From positions 1-28,645 of IMG/VR virus record IMGVR_UViG_3300045996_000274: DNA of 28,645 nt. One strand, 5' to 3'. The position numbers and the translations under genes are program-made. This stretch comes from a virus. This document shows, piece after piece, positions 22,799 through 28,645 of this stretch. Every line of letters starts with the position of its first letter. The first letter of the stretch is position 1. The notes under the pieces are model-generated. The model searched no databases. It was not told where the DNA came from and saw only the letters and a list, made by a program, of their open reading frames with translations.

Positions 22799-22804
22799 TT
22801 TTCT

Positions 22805-23005
22805 TTATTGTTTTGTTGAGTTAGTGTTGGGGATAAGCATTAGTAGTGCATCGGATAGTTTCTTGCAGTACTTGATAGCCAGATGTATTGTTTCATCATC
22901 ATTACCTGTAAACGCTTCATTTAGGTGCATGGTGTTTAATCGTTTCGGTATATTCGTTACATACTCCTGCATGTTTATAATCGCATTCTCATGTTTATTT
23001 GTCAT
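22805..23005 (-). CDS. 66-aa helical unknown protein
   Basis: Polar helical protein (MTNKHENAIINMQEYVTNIP, DDETIHLAIKYCKKLSDALL). A size and pattern common among early phage proteins; nothing specific recognised. Confidence 0.55.
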   Translation of the reverse strand: MTNKHENAIINMQEYVTNIPKRLNTMHLNEAFTGNDDETIHLAIKYCKKLSDALLMLIPNTNSTKQ

Positions 23006-23036
23006 CCTATTTAAGTTTAATTTGGTTTAGTGTTGG

Positions 23037-23249
23037 TTAGTAAGAGAAATCGGTCAAGTCCCAGTCGCGCTTAGAGTACACATGTGCAAGTAATTTAGCC
23101 TTAAACATATTGCAATGCTCTTTTACTTTCGGGAAACTCCACCATGATTTACCAGAATTTTGCCATTTCATAAATTCAGTATAGTAAAGAAATTCAATCT
23201 CTCCGTATAAGTTCTGGTAGTAGTACCGTCTAAATTGCTGCTTGGTCAT
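23037..23249 (-). CDS. 70-aa aromatic-rich unknown protein
   Basis: Start at the ATG at 23249 (MTKQQFRRYYYQNLYGEIEF); a GTG three codons earlier is possible. Very rich in Tyr, Phe and Trp (EFLYYTEFMKWQNSGKSWW). It has no membrane helix despite the aromatic content. Function unknown. Confidence 0.55.
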   Translation of the reverse strand: MTKQQFRRYYYQNLYGEIEFLYYTEFMKWQNSGKSWWSFPKVKEHCNMFKAKLLAHVYSKRDWDLTDFSY

Positions 23250-23274
23250 ACTGTTCACTTGTTTTATTGAGGGG

Positions 23275-23484
23275 CTAATGAGATTCTAATAGTTGAGTAA
23301 CGGCAATAACGGTACTTCGCTTTAAGGCTTCAGATAACGCTTCCATAAGTTGTTCGTCAAGCATGCAGTTAGTTTTATATTCTATAGTGTCGTTGGCTTG
23401 CAGTTCAGATGAATCTTCTTGATCCTGCTCAAGTTCATCTATCTCATTTCTCAACTCATCAAGCAATTCATTTATTCTACTCAT
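23275..23484 (-). CDS. 69-aa acidic coiled-coil protein
   Basis: Start at the ATG at 23484 (MSRINELLDELRNEIDELEQ), just after the previous gene; an upstream ATG would read back into it. The N-terminal 35 residues are a strongly acidic heptad-like coiled coil, the C-terminus a second helix (MEALSEALKRSTVIAVTQLL). It may dimerise. No family recognised. Confidence 0.55.
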   Translation of the reverse strand: MSRINELLDELRNEIDELEQDQEDSSELQANDTIEYKTNCMLDEQLMEALSEALKRSTVIAVTQLLESH

Positions 23485-23485
23485 A

Positions 23486-23761
23486 TTAAACAGTTTTAAG
23501 TTTTGAATCTTTCTTAATCTGCCAATCAAACAAATTAGCCTTTAATTGAGAAACATTCAGAGACTTCAAAGCGTGCTTACCTGTCACTAATCCAACACGC
23601 TGCTCCATACGCTGTACGGTAGACATTTTAACAGCCATCAATGCGCGTCCGTTAGATTTTACTTTATAGTAAGTTTTACCATTTAGTGAACGCCACCAAT
23701 GCAATTCCACTTCATCGAACTCATTAAGTTTACGTGCTAATTCACGTTCATCCTTTGTCAT
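23486..23761 (-). CDS. 91-aa basic unknown protein
   Basis: Basic, with WWRSLNGKTYYKVKSNGR in the middle and a C-terminal KSLNVSQLKANLFDWQIKK helix. The pattern could suit nucleic-acid binding. It overlaps the SH3-like gene before it by 14 bp and is one base from the coiled-coil gene after it. Function unknown. Confidence 0.55.
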   Translation of the reverse strand: MTKDERELARKLNEFDEVELHWWRSLNGKTYYKVKSNGRALMAVKMSTVQRMEQRVGLVTGKHALKSLNVSQLKANLFDWQIKKDSKLKTV

Positions 23762-23933
23762 GTTGTATTTGATTTATGTTAATAGAAAATCTCTCTTTCC
23801 CTTCAACTATTAAGATTTCACCATGAATTCCAATCAATTTTACCTTATCCCCAGCTTTACAGTATACTTTATCATTCTTATTGTGTTTCTTGATAACACC
23901 TTGTGCTACGGTTAATATGTCTCCTGTTTTCAT
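23748..23933 (-). CDS. Small SH3/KOW-like protein
   Basis: 61 residues. MKTGDILTVAQGVIKKHNK and KAGDKVKLIGIHGEILIVE show the repeated GDxV strand pattern of small beta-barrel domains. Placed 3 bp after the exonuclease gene, so expressed with it. A recombination accessory role is possible but not shown. Confidence 0.55.
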   Translation of the reverse strand: MKTGDILTVAQGVIKKHNKNDKVYCKAGDKVKLIGIHGEILIVEGKERFSININQIQHDKG

Positions 23934-23936
23934 TTT

Positions 23937-24728
23937 TTATTTAGGTAAAGTAACAGCGATTGATTGTATATATTCCCGGCATAGCTTAACCTGAGTGTAT
24001 ATAGCGTTAATAGCTACATCGTCACGGGTCAATTCAAACCGTTTGAAGCGAAGCGATTTATCAACGTCACCGTAAGTCATTTTAGCATAAACTTGGTCGT
24101 AAAGTTCAATTTCTACCTCATCAAATCCAGCCTTAAGAGATACGGTACGTGCCTCACGGTCAATAAGGTACTCTGGGGCGTCAATAAGGCAATAATTCAC
24201 CGCAGCCTTAGTATGGCCTACTAAATCCATATAGCCCTGCATTTGCCAGTAATACGCATCTGTAGGCAACTCTTTAGCGAACAAAGGGAACGTACTGAAT
24301 GCCCACGGGCATTTTATATCTTCAACTATATCGGATAAGATAATATCGGGCATACCTGTTATGTAGTCGTTCTCAAAATGCTGTTCGTTCTTTGCTATCA
24401 TTCCATAATTCATCATTTCAGCTAGTAAGTCTATTCCCGATTGTTCGCATTCAATACCTTTCTCGGTGTACTTGCTACTAAATGATATGGAGCGATTATA
24501 TAGTTGTTCCTTTAACCATTGCTGGCAGTATGCCTTAGCTCCGTCAAGCAATGTAGGCGGTGCATCTCGTTTGGCGATTAGCTCCCTCATTTCCTGTTCT
24601 TGCTTATCGGTACGGGTCGGTTTGTTTTGCAACTCGTTTAAGCGTATCATTTGCTTCTCGGTGGGCTTGGTCAACGCACCACCCATTATGGTATGTATGG
24701 CCGATGCCCTAATTTTGAACTGCTGCAT
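23937..24728 (-). CDS. YqaJ/lambda-exonuclease-like recombination nuclease
   Basis: 263 residues. A 5'-3' exonuclease of the PD-(D/E)XK fold that prepares single strands for annealing or packaging. Seen: YTEKGIECEQSGIDLL (E93 and E95, family box I), ITGMPDIILSDIVEDIKCPW with D128, D137 and K139 as the likely metal and catalytic residues, and YYWQMQGYMDL (Q162/Q164), the family's third box. A charged helical insert at about 25-60 is unusual. It overlaps the preceding OB-like gene by 20 bp, like lambda exo and bet partners. Confidence 0.87.
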   Translation of the reverse strand: MQQFKIRASAIHTIMGGALTKPTEKQMIRLNELQNKPTRTDKQEQEMRELIAKRDAPPTLLDGAKAYCQQWLKEQLYNRSISFSSKYTEKGIECEQSGIDLLAEMMNYGMIAKNEQHFENDYITGMPDIILSDIVEDIKCPWAFSTFPLFAKELPTDAYYWQMQGYMDLVGHTKAAVNYCLIDAPEYLIDREARTVSLKAGFDEVEIELYDQVYAKMTYGDVDKSLRFKRFELTRDDVAINAIYTQVKLCREYIQSIAVTLPK

Positions 24729-25212
24729 TTAGTAAGGCTTCGTTTTGTTTCGTGAGTGTATATTGTTTCCTGATTGATTCTATGTTGGTATTACCTGCCT
24801 TAAGCGCTGTTATTGCACCGTTCCATTTCTCATGCTGTGGGTTCAAGTCAGGCAGAACTATAACAGGCGGCTTATCCCGCACTCTCAGGGCGTCTACAGT
24901 ATCTCCAAAAGCCTTTATCCTTGCTACATACAGCGTCATTGATTTACCCGCCCAATCTTCAATGTACGGGCTACCAAATAGCTTTGTCATTGTCTTTTGG
25001 TTGGTGGTATTTAATATCATAGGCTTGTGGCCTTTCAAAGTGCATACCGTACATTCTTCTTTCTTACCATCTGCACCTGTAATAACTTCTCGCTTTACTT
25101 GAGTTATGGTAACTACCAATTCTTTGTTTGATGTGCCATCCATCAATTCGTATGCACCTATGTAATCCGGGTGCTGCAATTTCTTCCAATGGGTCTTTAT
25201 CTCTGTACTCAT
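24709..25212 (-). CDS. Conserved recombination-partner protein next to exonuclease
   Basis: 167 residues, beta-rich with the conserved-looking stretch KELVVTITQVKREVITG, LKGHKPMILNTTNQKTM, and IEDWAGKSMTLYVARIKAFG then DALRVRDKPP. I know this pattern from proteins found beside YqaJ-type nucleases in many phages; it looks like an OB fold, but its biochemistry is unknown to me. A helical C-terminus (118-167) may bind a partner. The gene overlaps the exonuclease by 20 bp. An annealing or ssDNA-loading role is inferred. Confidence 0.7.
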   Translation of the reverse strand: MSTEIKTHWKKLQHPDYIGAYELMDGTSNKELVVTITQVKREVITGADGKKEECTVCTLKGHKPMILNTTNQKTMTKLFGSPYIEDWAGKSMTLYVARIKAFGDTVDALRVRDKPPVIVLPDLNPQHEKWNGAITALKAGNTNIESIRKQYTLTKQNEALLNAAVQN

Positions 25213-25232
25213 TTCTTTACTGTTTAAGTTGG

Positions 25233-25700
25233 TTAAAGGGGGATTGATGAGAAGCGTTGTTTAGATGAGGAGGTAACAGCAGTATCGGTATTCTCATGTA
25301 TCTTATCCAGTACGTCTATTACTGCCATGAGACCGTTAAATATATAGTCTTGTTCTGTGATGCCTTTATAACACTTTTCAAATGCTTTTTCTATATCGCG
25401 TAGGTCATAAATTGAATATCCTGTTGAATTGCATTCATGGTTATTTTGGTGTTTATCTATTTCATAAGTTACTGCATCATACCATGATCCGTAATTAGGG
25501 TTACCATAGCTCCCTTTTGTTACATCCCAAACTATTTTTTGCATAGTAGTATCAATACAAGGCACATATGTATAACCTTTGTTTGCTGCAATGATATTAC
25601 CTACTGCACAGGCATAGCAATTCCCGTGTTCTAGGGTATCATTAAAATAAGCCTGTACCAGTATGTCTACTGTCTTGTTATATAGTTGTTCGTTTTTCAT
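25233..25700 (-). CDS. Conserved Bacteroidota phage protein with HxxCxxC motif
   Basis: 155 residues. The motif HGNCYACAVGN (25-35) and a later FNGLMAVIDVLDKIHE helix are shared by proteins I have seen in Bacteroidota phages and prophages, none with a known function. Several more cysteines (C48, a Cys near NHECN and one in FEKCYKG) could form a metal site with C28 and C31. The C-terminus is Ser/Thr-rich. No signal peptide. Confidence 0.7.
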   Translation of the reverse strand: MKNEQLYNKTVDILVQAYFNDTLEHGNCYACAVGNIIAANKGYTYVPCIDTTMQKIVWDVTKGSYGNPNYGSWYDAVTYEIDKHQNNHECNSTGYSIYDLRDIEKAFEKCYKGITEQDYIFNGLMAVIDVLDKIHENTDTAVTSSSKQRFSSIPL

Positions 25701-25727
25701 ACTTCTAAATTTTAAAGGTTAGGGGTG

Positions 25728-25994
25728 TTAAAGTGTCGGTGAGAATGCATGCCAAACTAATTCAGCGACTTGTACTGTGCCTAAATATTTGCATTCATCG
25801 GTATTGCATGTAAGTTCCTCACCAGTGAAGTACATGAATATTGAATGAGTTGCATAAACATTTTCTGTTTCAACTAATGCCCACAATGTCACTACATCAT
25901 TTTGATTATCTATTTTTAGAAATTTATGATTGACAGGCAACGAAATAAACTGATAGTTTACAAACTTCAATGGGTATTTGTATATTACTTCCAT
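25728..25994 (-). CDS. DUF7352-like small protein
   Basis: 88 residues from the ATG at 25994 (MEVIYKYPLKFVNYQFISLP); a TTG three codons earlier is less likely. The pattern EVIYKYPL, then FLKIDNQNDVVTLWALVE and YLGTVQVAELVWHAF matches DUF7352, a beta-sheet family in phages and bacteria of unknown role. Spaced 23 bp and 27 bp from the neighbours. Confidence 0.7.
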   Translation of the reverse strand: MEVIYKYPLKFVNYQFISLPVNHKFLKIDNQNDVVTLWALVETENVYATHSIFMYFTGEELTCNTDECKYLGTVQVAELVWHAFSPTL

Positions 25995-26017
25995 AATAAT
26001 CAATTTTGTTAAGTTAG

Positions 26018-26317
26018 TTAAGAGTGTTTTACTGAGTGTCTTGAGCCGTATTTATGCTGCCTGATAATAAGTACCTCTGTGTCTTTGCTGAGTTTAGCTG
26101 CGAATGATTGCATAAGGTGGTTATAGTACTGTACTATCTCTTTCTTACTCACATAATGCCAGTTATATTGCTCATCTAGCAAGGAGTAGCAATCGGTGTA
26201 AACCTTATCAATAGGCACTTCTATATCATTCTTGTAAACCCTTCCATCCTCATAGAACCAATACGCTTTACCAAAGCACGGCATACGGAATTTATCGGCG
26301 TGTATGTTTATTGTCAT
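26018..26317 (-). CDS. 99-aa unknown protein
   Basis: Begins MTINIHADKFRMPCFGKAYW; an N-terminal beta region is followed by helices (KKEIVQYYNHLMQSFAAKLS) and a basic His-rich end. No recognised domain. It is the first gene after the small HTH gene. Confidence 0.55.
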   Translation of the reverse strand: MTINIHADKFRMPCFGKAYWFYEDGRVYKNDIEVPIDKVYTDCYSLLDEQYNWHYVSKKEIVQYYNHLMQSFAAKLSKDTEVLIIRQHKYGSRHSVKHS

Positions 26318-26345
26318 CTATTCAGGTTCTTTAAAGGGGTTTAAG

Positions 26346-26534
26346 CTACCAAGCATAGCAATAATCCATTAATTTTTCTAAAGTTTGTTCGCTGCAATTC
26401 TTTTTAGTCAAGGCTCGGTCAATAGTCATGCGGGATAGTCCTGTTTGATTACTACAATCAGCTTTGTTGCCCCTGAATTTAAGAACTCGTTTAAATCTAC
26501 TCAAGTCCTCCTTTTCTATTTTTACTACTTTCAT
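26346..26534 (-). CDS. Small HTH regulator with its own promoter
   Basis: 62 residues. Residues 24-45 (KADCSNQTGLSRMTIDRALT) form a helix-turn-helix, followed by a leucine-containing helix that closes the fold. Basic N-terminus. The gene starts 17 nt after a promoter/operator, which it may bind itself; such short HTH proteins act as autorepressors. In this early region it is the best candidate for controlling the genes that follow. Confidence 0.7.
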   Translation of the reverse strand: MKVVKIEKEDLSRFKRVLKFRGNKADCSNQTGLSRMTIDRALTKKNCSEQTLEKLMDYCYAW

Positions 26535-26550
26535 TAGTTGTTATCTTTAT

Positions 26551-26590
26551 TGTACAGTCAAAAGTACAGTACATTTAGTTACAAACCAAA
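26551..26590 (-). promoter_or_regulatory. Promoter with an operator-like palindrome
   Basis: On the minus strand TACTTTTG (26566-26559) matches the -7 consensus TAnnTTTG exactly, with TTG elements 15 nt (26585-26582) and 20 nt (26590-26587) upstream; the second spacing is typical. Overlapping it, TGTAC and GTACA half-sites flank 13 nt (26551-26573), and a further GTACAGT is repeated directly. A regulator bound there would block the -7 box. Confidence 0.6.
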
Positions 26591-26815
26591 CTATTCACCA
26601 AAATTATTTTGCTGAAAGATGGTAAGGAGTTGGTCTGGTGTGTACAGGTAGATAACTTTAGTATTACAGAGATGTAGGACAAAATGTTTGATACGCACAT
26701 TCATTGCATCGCTCATATGTTCTGCACCTAATTCGTAGGCCTCACATACGGCTTCATTACCACCCCATTTAAATTCAGCCCATTTCTTTATTTTATATCT
26801 GTCTTGTAATTCCAT
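26591..26815 (-). CDS. 74-aa unknown protein
   Basis: Helical N-terminus (MELQDRYKIKKWAEFKWGGN, then VCEAYELGAEHMSDAM) and a beta/helix C-terminus. Two cysteines. It ends at the promoter of the HTH gene. No family recognised. Confidence 0.55.
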   Translation of the reverse strand: MELQDRYKIKKWAEFKWGGNEAVCEAYELGAEHMSDAMNVRIKHFVLHLCNTKVIYLYTPDQLLTIFQQNNFGE

Positions 26816-26834
26816 ACTTCTTTATTAAACAGTG

Positions 26835-27077
26835 TTATAGGAGTTGTTTGAGGGAGGTGATTTTGTTATCAATGTCATCGTATGGAATACCGTTATGGTA
26901 TGGGTCAGACTTGTTTGCTTTCATCTCCTCCAGCATATCAATTTGACTTTGCACGAATAGGGCGTGGAGTTTGGTGGCAAGAGGCACGATACGGACATTA
27001 GGAATAGCAGTAAAGTTTGCAGTTACACAACCTTCAGGCATGTATTCTTTCATGTTGGCTAGTGCATTGTATAGCAC
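26835..27077 (-). CDS. 80-aa unknown protein (GTG start)
   Basis: The reading frame opens at a GTG at 27077 (MLYNALANMKEYMPEGCVTA); an internal ATG at codon 9 is an alternative start. A beta segment is followed by helices (VQSQIDMLEEMKANKSDP). 20 bp separate it from the preceding gene. Function unknown. Confidence 0.5.
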   Translation of the reverse strand: MLYNALANMKEYMPEGCVTANFTAIPNVRIVPLATKLHALFVQSQIDMLEEMKANKSDPYHNGIPYDDIDNKITSLKQLL

Positions 27078-27097
27078 ATCGCTGTTTTTCTTTCATC

Positions 27098-27484
27098 CTA
27101 TTTCGTTTTAAGTGTGTCGAGGTAAATTAATTCAGTTTTATAGAGCGAAAAATACAAGTTCTGAAGCTCATGTAAATATGTTATAGTAGTGCCTAAATAA
27201 CAGTATTCATCTGAATTATATCGTGTGTAGCACATCGTAGTACGTAATCCATGATATAATTGTAATTGTTCACGTCTATAAATATCTTCTTTGCCTTGTA
27301 TTTTCATAAACCCACACGCCTGTAATATTTCAGGAGTTAATGGTATGGGTGAATAATCCTCATCATATTCACTACTCAAATCAGTGTATATAGTTCTTGC
27401 TCCTATAGCTGTTACTTGTGCTTGTAAGTGAGTGTTATTTTTATAACATACCCAGTTCCCTATTCTCAATTGGTTCGTATCCAT
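27098..27484 (-). CDS. Conserved Bacteroidota phage protein (LRIGNWV family)
   Basis: 128 residues from the ATG at 27484 (MDTNQLRIGNWVCYKNN). The pattern NQLRIGNWV, then PIPLTPEILQACGF and YLHELQNLYFSLYKTEL is a very common small protein of Bacteroidota phages and prophages. The N-terminal half forms an SH3-like beta barrel by pattern. The function is unknown, though it is widespread in early regions. A start 8 codons earlier would overlap the preceding gene. Confidence 0.75.
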   Translation of the reverse strand: MDTNQLRIGNWVCYKNNTHLQAQVTAIGARTIYTDLSSEYDEDYSPIPLTPEILQACGFMKIQGKEDIYRREQLQLYHGLRTTMCYTRYNSDEYCYLGTTITYLHELQNLYFSLYKTELIYLDTLKTK

Positions 27485-27500
27485 CATTCTTGTTTTAGTA

Positions 27501-27740
27501 TTATTCAATTATTTTACCATTAAAATACATAAAGTGCTCAACACACCCATCGCTATCTGTTTCGGCGTATACTTCTAATTTATCACCCGATGCGAACATA
27601 TAAATAAAGCAGTGACCTTGCCATGAATGTTCAACCTTTGATATTACTTGCCCAATTAATTCAGGTATATCCATCGGCAAAGTCCAGTCGCCAAATGATT
27701 TACCTTCATTGTATTTTTGCGCTTCCATGTAAGTCATCAT
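27501..27740 (-). CDS. 79-aa acidic unknown protein
   Basis: Acidic with a beta-rich second half (HCFIYMFASGDKLEVYAET, EHFMYFNGKIIE). A small beta sheet protein. No domain recognised. 47 bp upstream hold no feature I can name. Confidence 0.55.
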   Translation of the reverse strand: MMTYMEAQKYNEGKSFGDWTLPMDIPELIGQVISKVEHSWQGHCFIYMFASGDKLEVYAETDSDGCVEHFMYFNGKIIE

Positions 27741-27787
27741 TCAATTAATTTAAGTGCCTGTTGGCGGGTTAAAGGGAGATGTAAATT

Positions 27788-27982
27788 TTAATCATAAATA
27801 AAGCACTCTCTTATTACTGGTAAGAGTTCGCTACATTCTTTGAGCCATTGTCCTGCTCTAGATTTATAAGAAACATTGCAACCTATGCGTTCTGCTTCTT
27901 TCTCTATTTCATGTATCTTGCACTGAGCCTCTCCTATAAGTTTGTATAGGTTTTTCTTACCTTCTTCCTTTACTCGTTTCAT
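27788..27982 (-). CDS. 64-aa charged helical protein
   Basis: Strongly charged helix (MKRVKEEGKKNLYKLIGEAQ, KIHEIEKEAERIGC) followed by a shorter helix. Two or three cysteines. It starts in an ATGA overlap with the last membrane micro-protein gene, so it belongs to that cassette and may be a soluble partner of it. Confidence 0.55.
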   Translation of the reverse strand: MKRVKEEGKKNLYKLIGEAQCKIHEIEKEAERIGCNVSYKSRAGQWLKECSELLPVIRECFIYD

Positions 27983-28080
27983 TTCTTTACAATTAAGTAC
28001 ATTAAATAAAATAGTGTGAAGTAGCCCGCAGTAGCTAGGGTAGGATATAGTACCAACGGGTGTTTTAATATTCGTTTCAT
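27979..28080 (-). CDS. 33-aa membrane micro-protein
   Basis: ATG to TGA, MKRILKHPLVLYPTLATAGY then a hydrophobic run ending in IVKK. About residues 8-31 could cross the membrane once, with basic residues at both ends. It overlaps the genes on both sides by 4 bp (ATGA). Translation support is compositional and contextual only. Confidence 0.5.
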   Translation of the reverse strand: MKRILKHPLVLYPTLATAGYFTLFYLMYLIVKK

Positions 28081-28175
28081 AAGCAGTAGATTAAAAGGTT
28101 AATGCTAGTCCATGCCATTAGTGCTATCCAAATACAGGCGAGTACGACTGCGCCCAATAGTTCAACGTAAGCCAT
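28077..28175 (-). CDS. 32-aa membrane micro-protein
   Basis: ATG to TGA, MAYVELLGAVVLACIWIALM, hydrophobic nearly throughout, with a single glutamate near the start and no basic residue. It would span the membrane once. It overlaps the next gene by 4 bp and the previous one by 52 bp in another frame. Confidence 0.5.
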   Translation of the reverse strand: MAYVELLGAVVLACIWIALMAWTSINLLIYCL

Positions 28176-28267
28176 ATAATTTCTGTTAAGAGTGTGAGAA
28201 TAAAGAATGTTATTACGAACGCTATCATAAATCTGTCACTGTCTATATCGGATAGGTTGTGTTTCAT
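28124..28267 (-). CDS. 47-aa membrane micro-protein
   Basis: ATG to TAG, beginning MKHNLSDIDSDRFM, followed by a hydrophobic helix (about residues 14-36) and a polar tail. It starts in an ATGA overlap with the stop of the gene entering from the right edge. First of three consecutive membrane micro-proteins. Confidence 0.55.
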   Translation of the reverse strand: MKHNLSDIDSDRFMIAFVITFFILTLLTEIIWLTLNYWAQSYSPVFG

Positions 28268-28645
28268 AAAGTAGATTGATCAATTGCAATGCCTAATTCA
28301 ATAGCTGTTTTGCCATTTGCCCAATGGTCGATACCGAACCATAAAGGCAGATCGTAACCTTTGCTAATGAGGTATTGAAATAGATGCAAACAATCTACAG
28401 GGGTTAAATTAGTTTGCCTATGTAGATATTCTGTTACCAATTGTTTACCTGCCTTTATTTTACTTTTATCAAGTTGGTAACGCTTTGCAAACATTTCGTG
28501 AATATCAATAGCGTGTTCATCTGTAATGCCTGATAGTGGGGTAAGGAGTAGTTTTACTTCATCATAGGTTTGATAATCAGGGGTTTCTTCACCTGCTCCA
28601 TTTACAACCCATTGTATTTCGGCTAAACCTTGACCGTTATAGCCT
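28264..28645 (-). CDS. Partial conserved phage protein (N-terminus outside window)
   Basis: At least 126 residues; the frame is open to the right edge, so the ATG at 28494 is an internal codon. The visible part includes YDEVKLLLTPLSGITDEHAI and later LFQYLISKGYDLPLWFGIDH and GKTAIELGIAID, a pattern common in Bacteroidota phage early proteins (the 'LRPMSSM' type). No catalytic motif is known. It ends in an ATGA overlap with the 47-aa membrane micro-protein. Confidence 0.7.
   Translation of the reverse strand, partial: GYNGQGLAEIQWVVNGAGEETPDYQTYDEVKLLLTPLSGITDEHAIDIHEMFAKRYQLDKSKIKAGKQLVTEYLHRQTNLTPVDCLHLFQYLISKGYDLPLWFGIDHWANGKTAIELGIAIDQSTL

Noticed and set aside
1-28645. Many plus-strand open frames of 60-120 codons, for example 1370-1636, 17811-18137 and 24752-25102.
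   Set aside because: They lie inside strong minus-strand genes and translate to low-complexity or Ser/Leu-rich sequence with no motif; they are frame shadows.

Overview
The window is part of a tailed double-stranded DNA phage (or prophage) genome, most likely a siphovirus of a Bacteroidota host. Every supported gene lies on the minus strand, so the genome is transcribed from the right edge (28645) towards the left edge (1). The virus type is shown by a HK97-type packaging and head block (small and large terminase, portal, prohead protease, major capsid), a tail tube protein and a long tape measure protein, with no sheath gene in view. The host group is inferred from DUF3127-like and DUF7352-like proteins and other small families I know from Bacteroidota phages, from promoter candidates of the TAnnTTTG type, and from the scarcity of Shine-Dalgarno sites. 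Base composition is moderately AT-rich. Both ends are cut inside genes.

Layout in order of transcription. (1) 28645-25230 is an early region of small, mostly unknown genes. It includes three overlapping genes for tiny membrane peptides and a small HTH gene with its own promoter/operator. (2) 25212-21849 is a recombination block: an OB-fold-like partner protein, a YqaJ/lambda-exonuclease-like nuclease, several small genes, and a DUF3127 single-strand-binding-like protein. (3) 21825-18331 is the replication block: a homing endonuclease, a structured terminator-like RNA element, a 114-aa protein, an initiator-like protein carrying iterons and a G-rich tract inside its gene, a DnaB helicase and a RusA resolvase. 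(4) 18303-12302 is an accessory block: two DNA methyltransferases, an AT-rich gene that looks like a moron, HTH and SH3-like mini-proteins, a second homing endonuclease, and several genes under 60 codons. (5) 12279-10153 is packaging: a zinc-finger protein, TerS and TerL. (6) 10011-6247 is the head: portal, protease, capsid, two small structural proteins and connectors. (7) 6243-1 is the neck and tail: adaptor, tail terminator, tube, two chaperone-position proteins, tape measure and the start of a downstream tail gene.

How the genes probably work together: the early block supplies host take-over and regulatory proteins; exonuclease, OB-fold proteins and RusA handle recombination; initiator plus DnaB open and unwind an origin probably located inside the initiator gene; the methyltransferases mark phage DNA; and terminase, portal, protease and capsid build and fill the head, which then receives the tail. 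No integrase, lysis gene, DNA polymerase, DnaG-type primase, tRNA or CRISPR array is visible in the window.

The most interesting signals are: 14-bp repeats spaced 22 bp apart inside the initiator gene and read in different frames; two hairpins with complementary 7-nt loops just before the replication genes; a cassette of overlapping membrane micro-proteins; a possible TTG start or +1 frameshift joining two genes just before the tape measure; and a hairpin leader before the portal gene.
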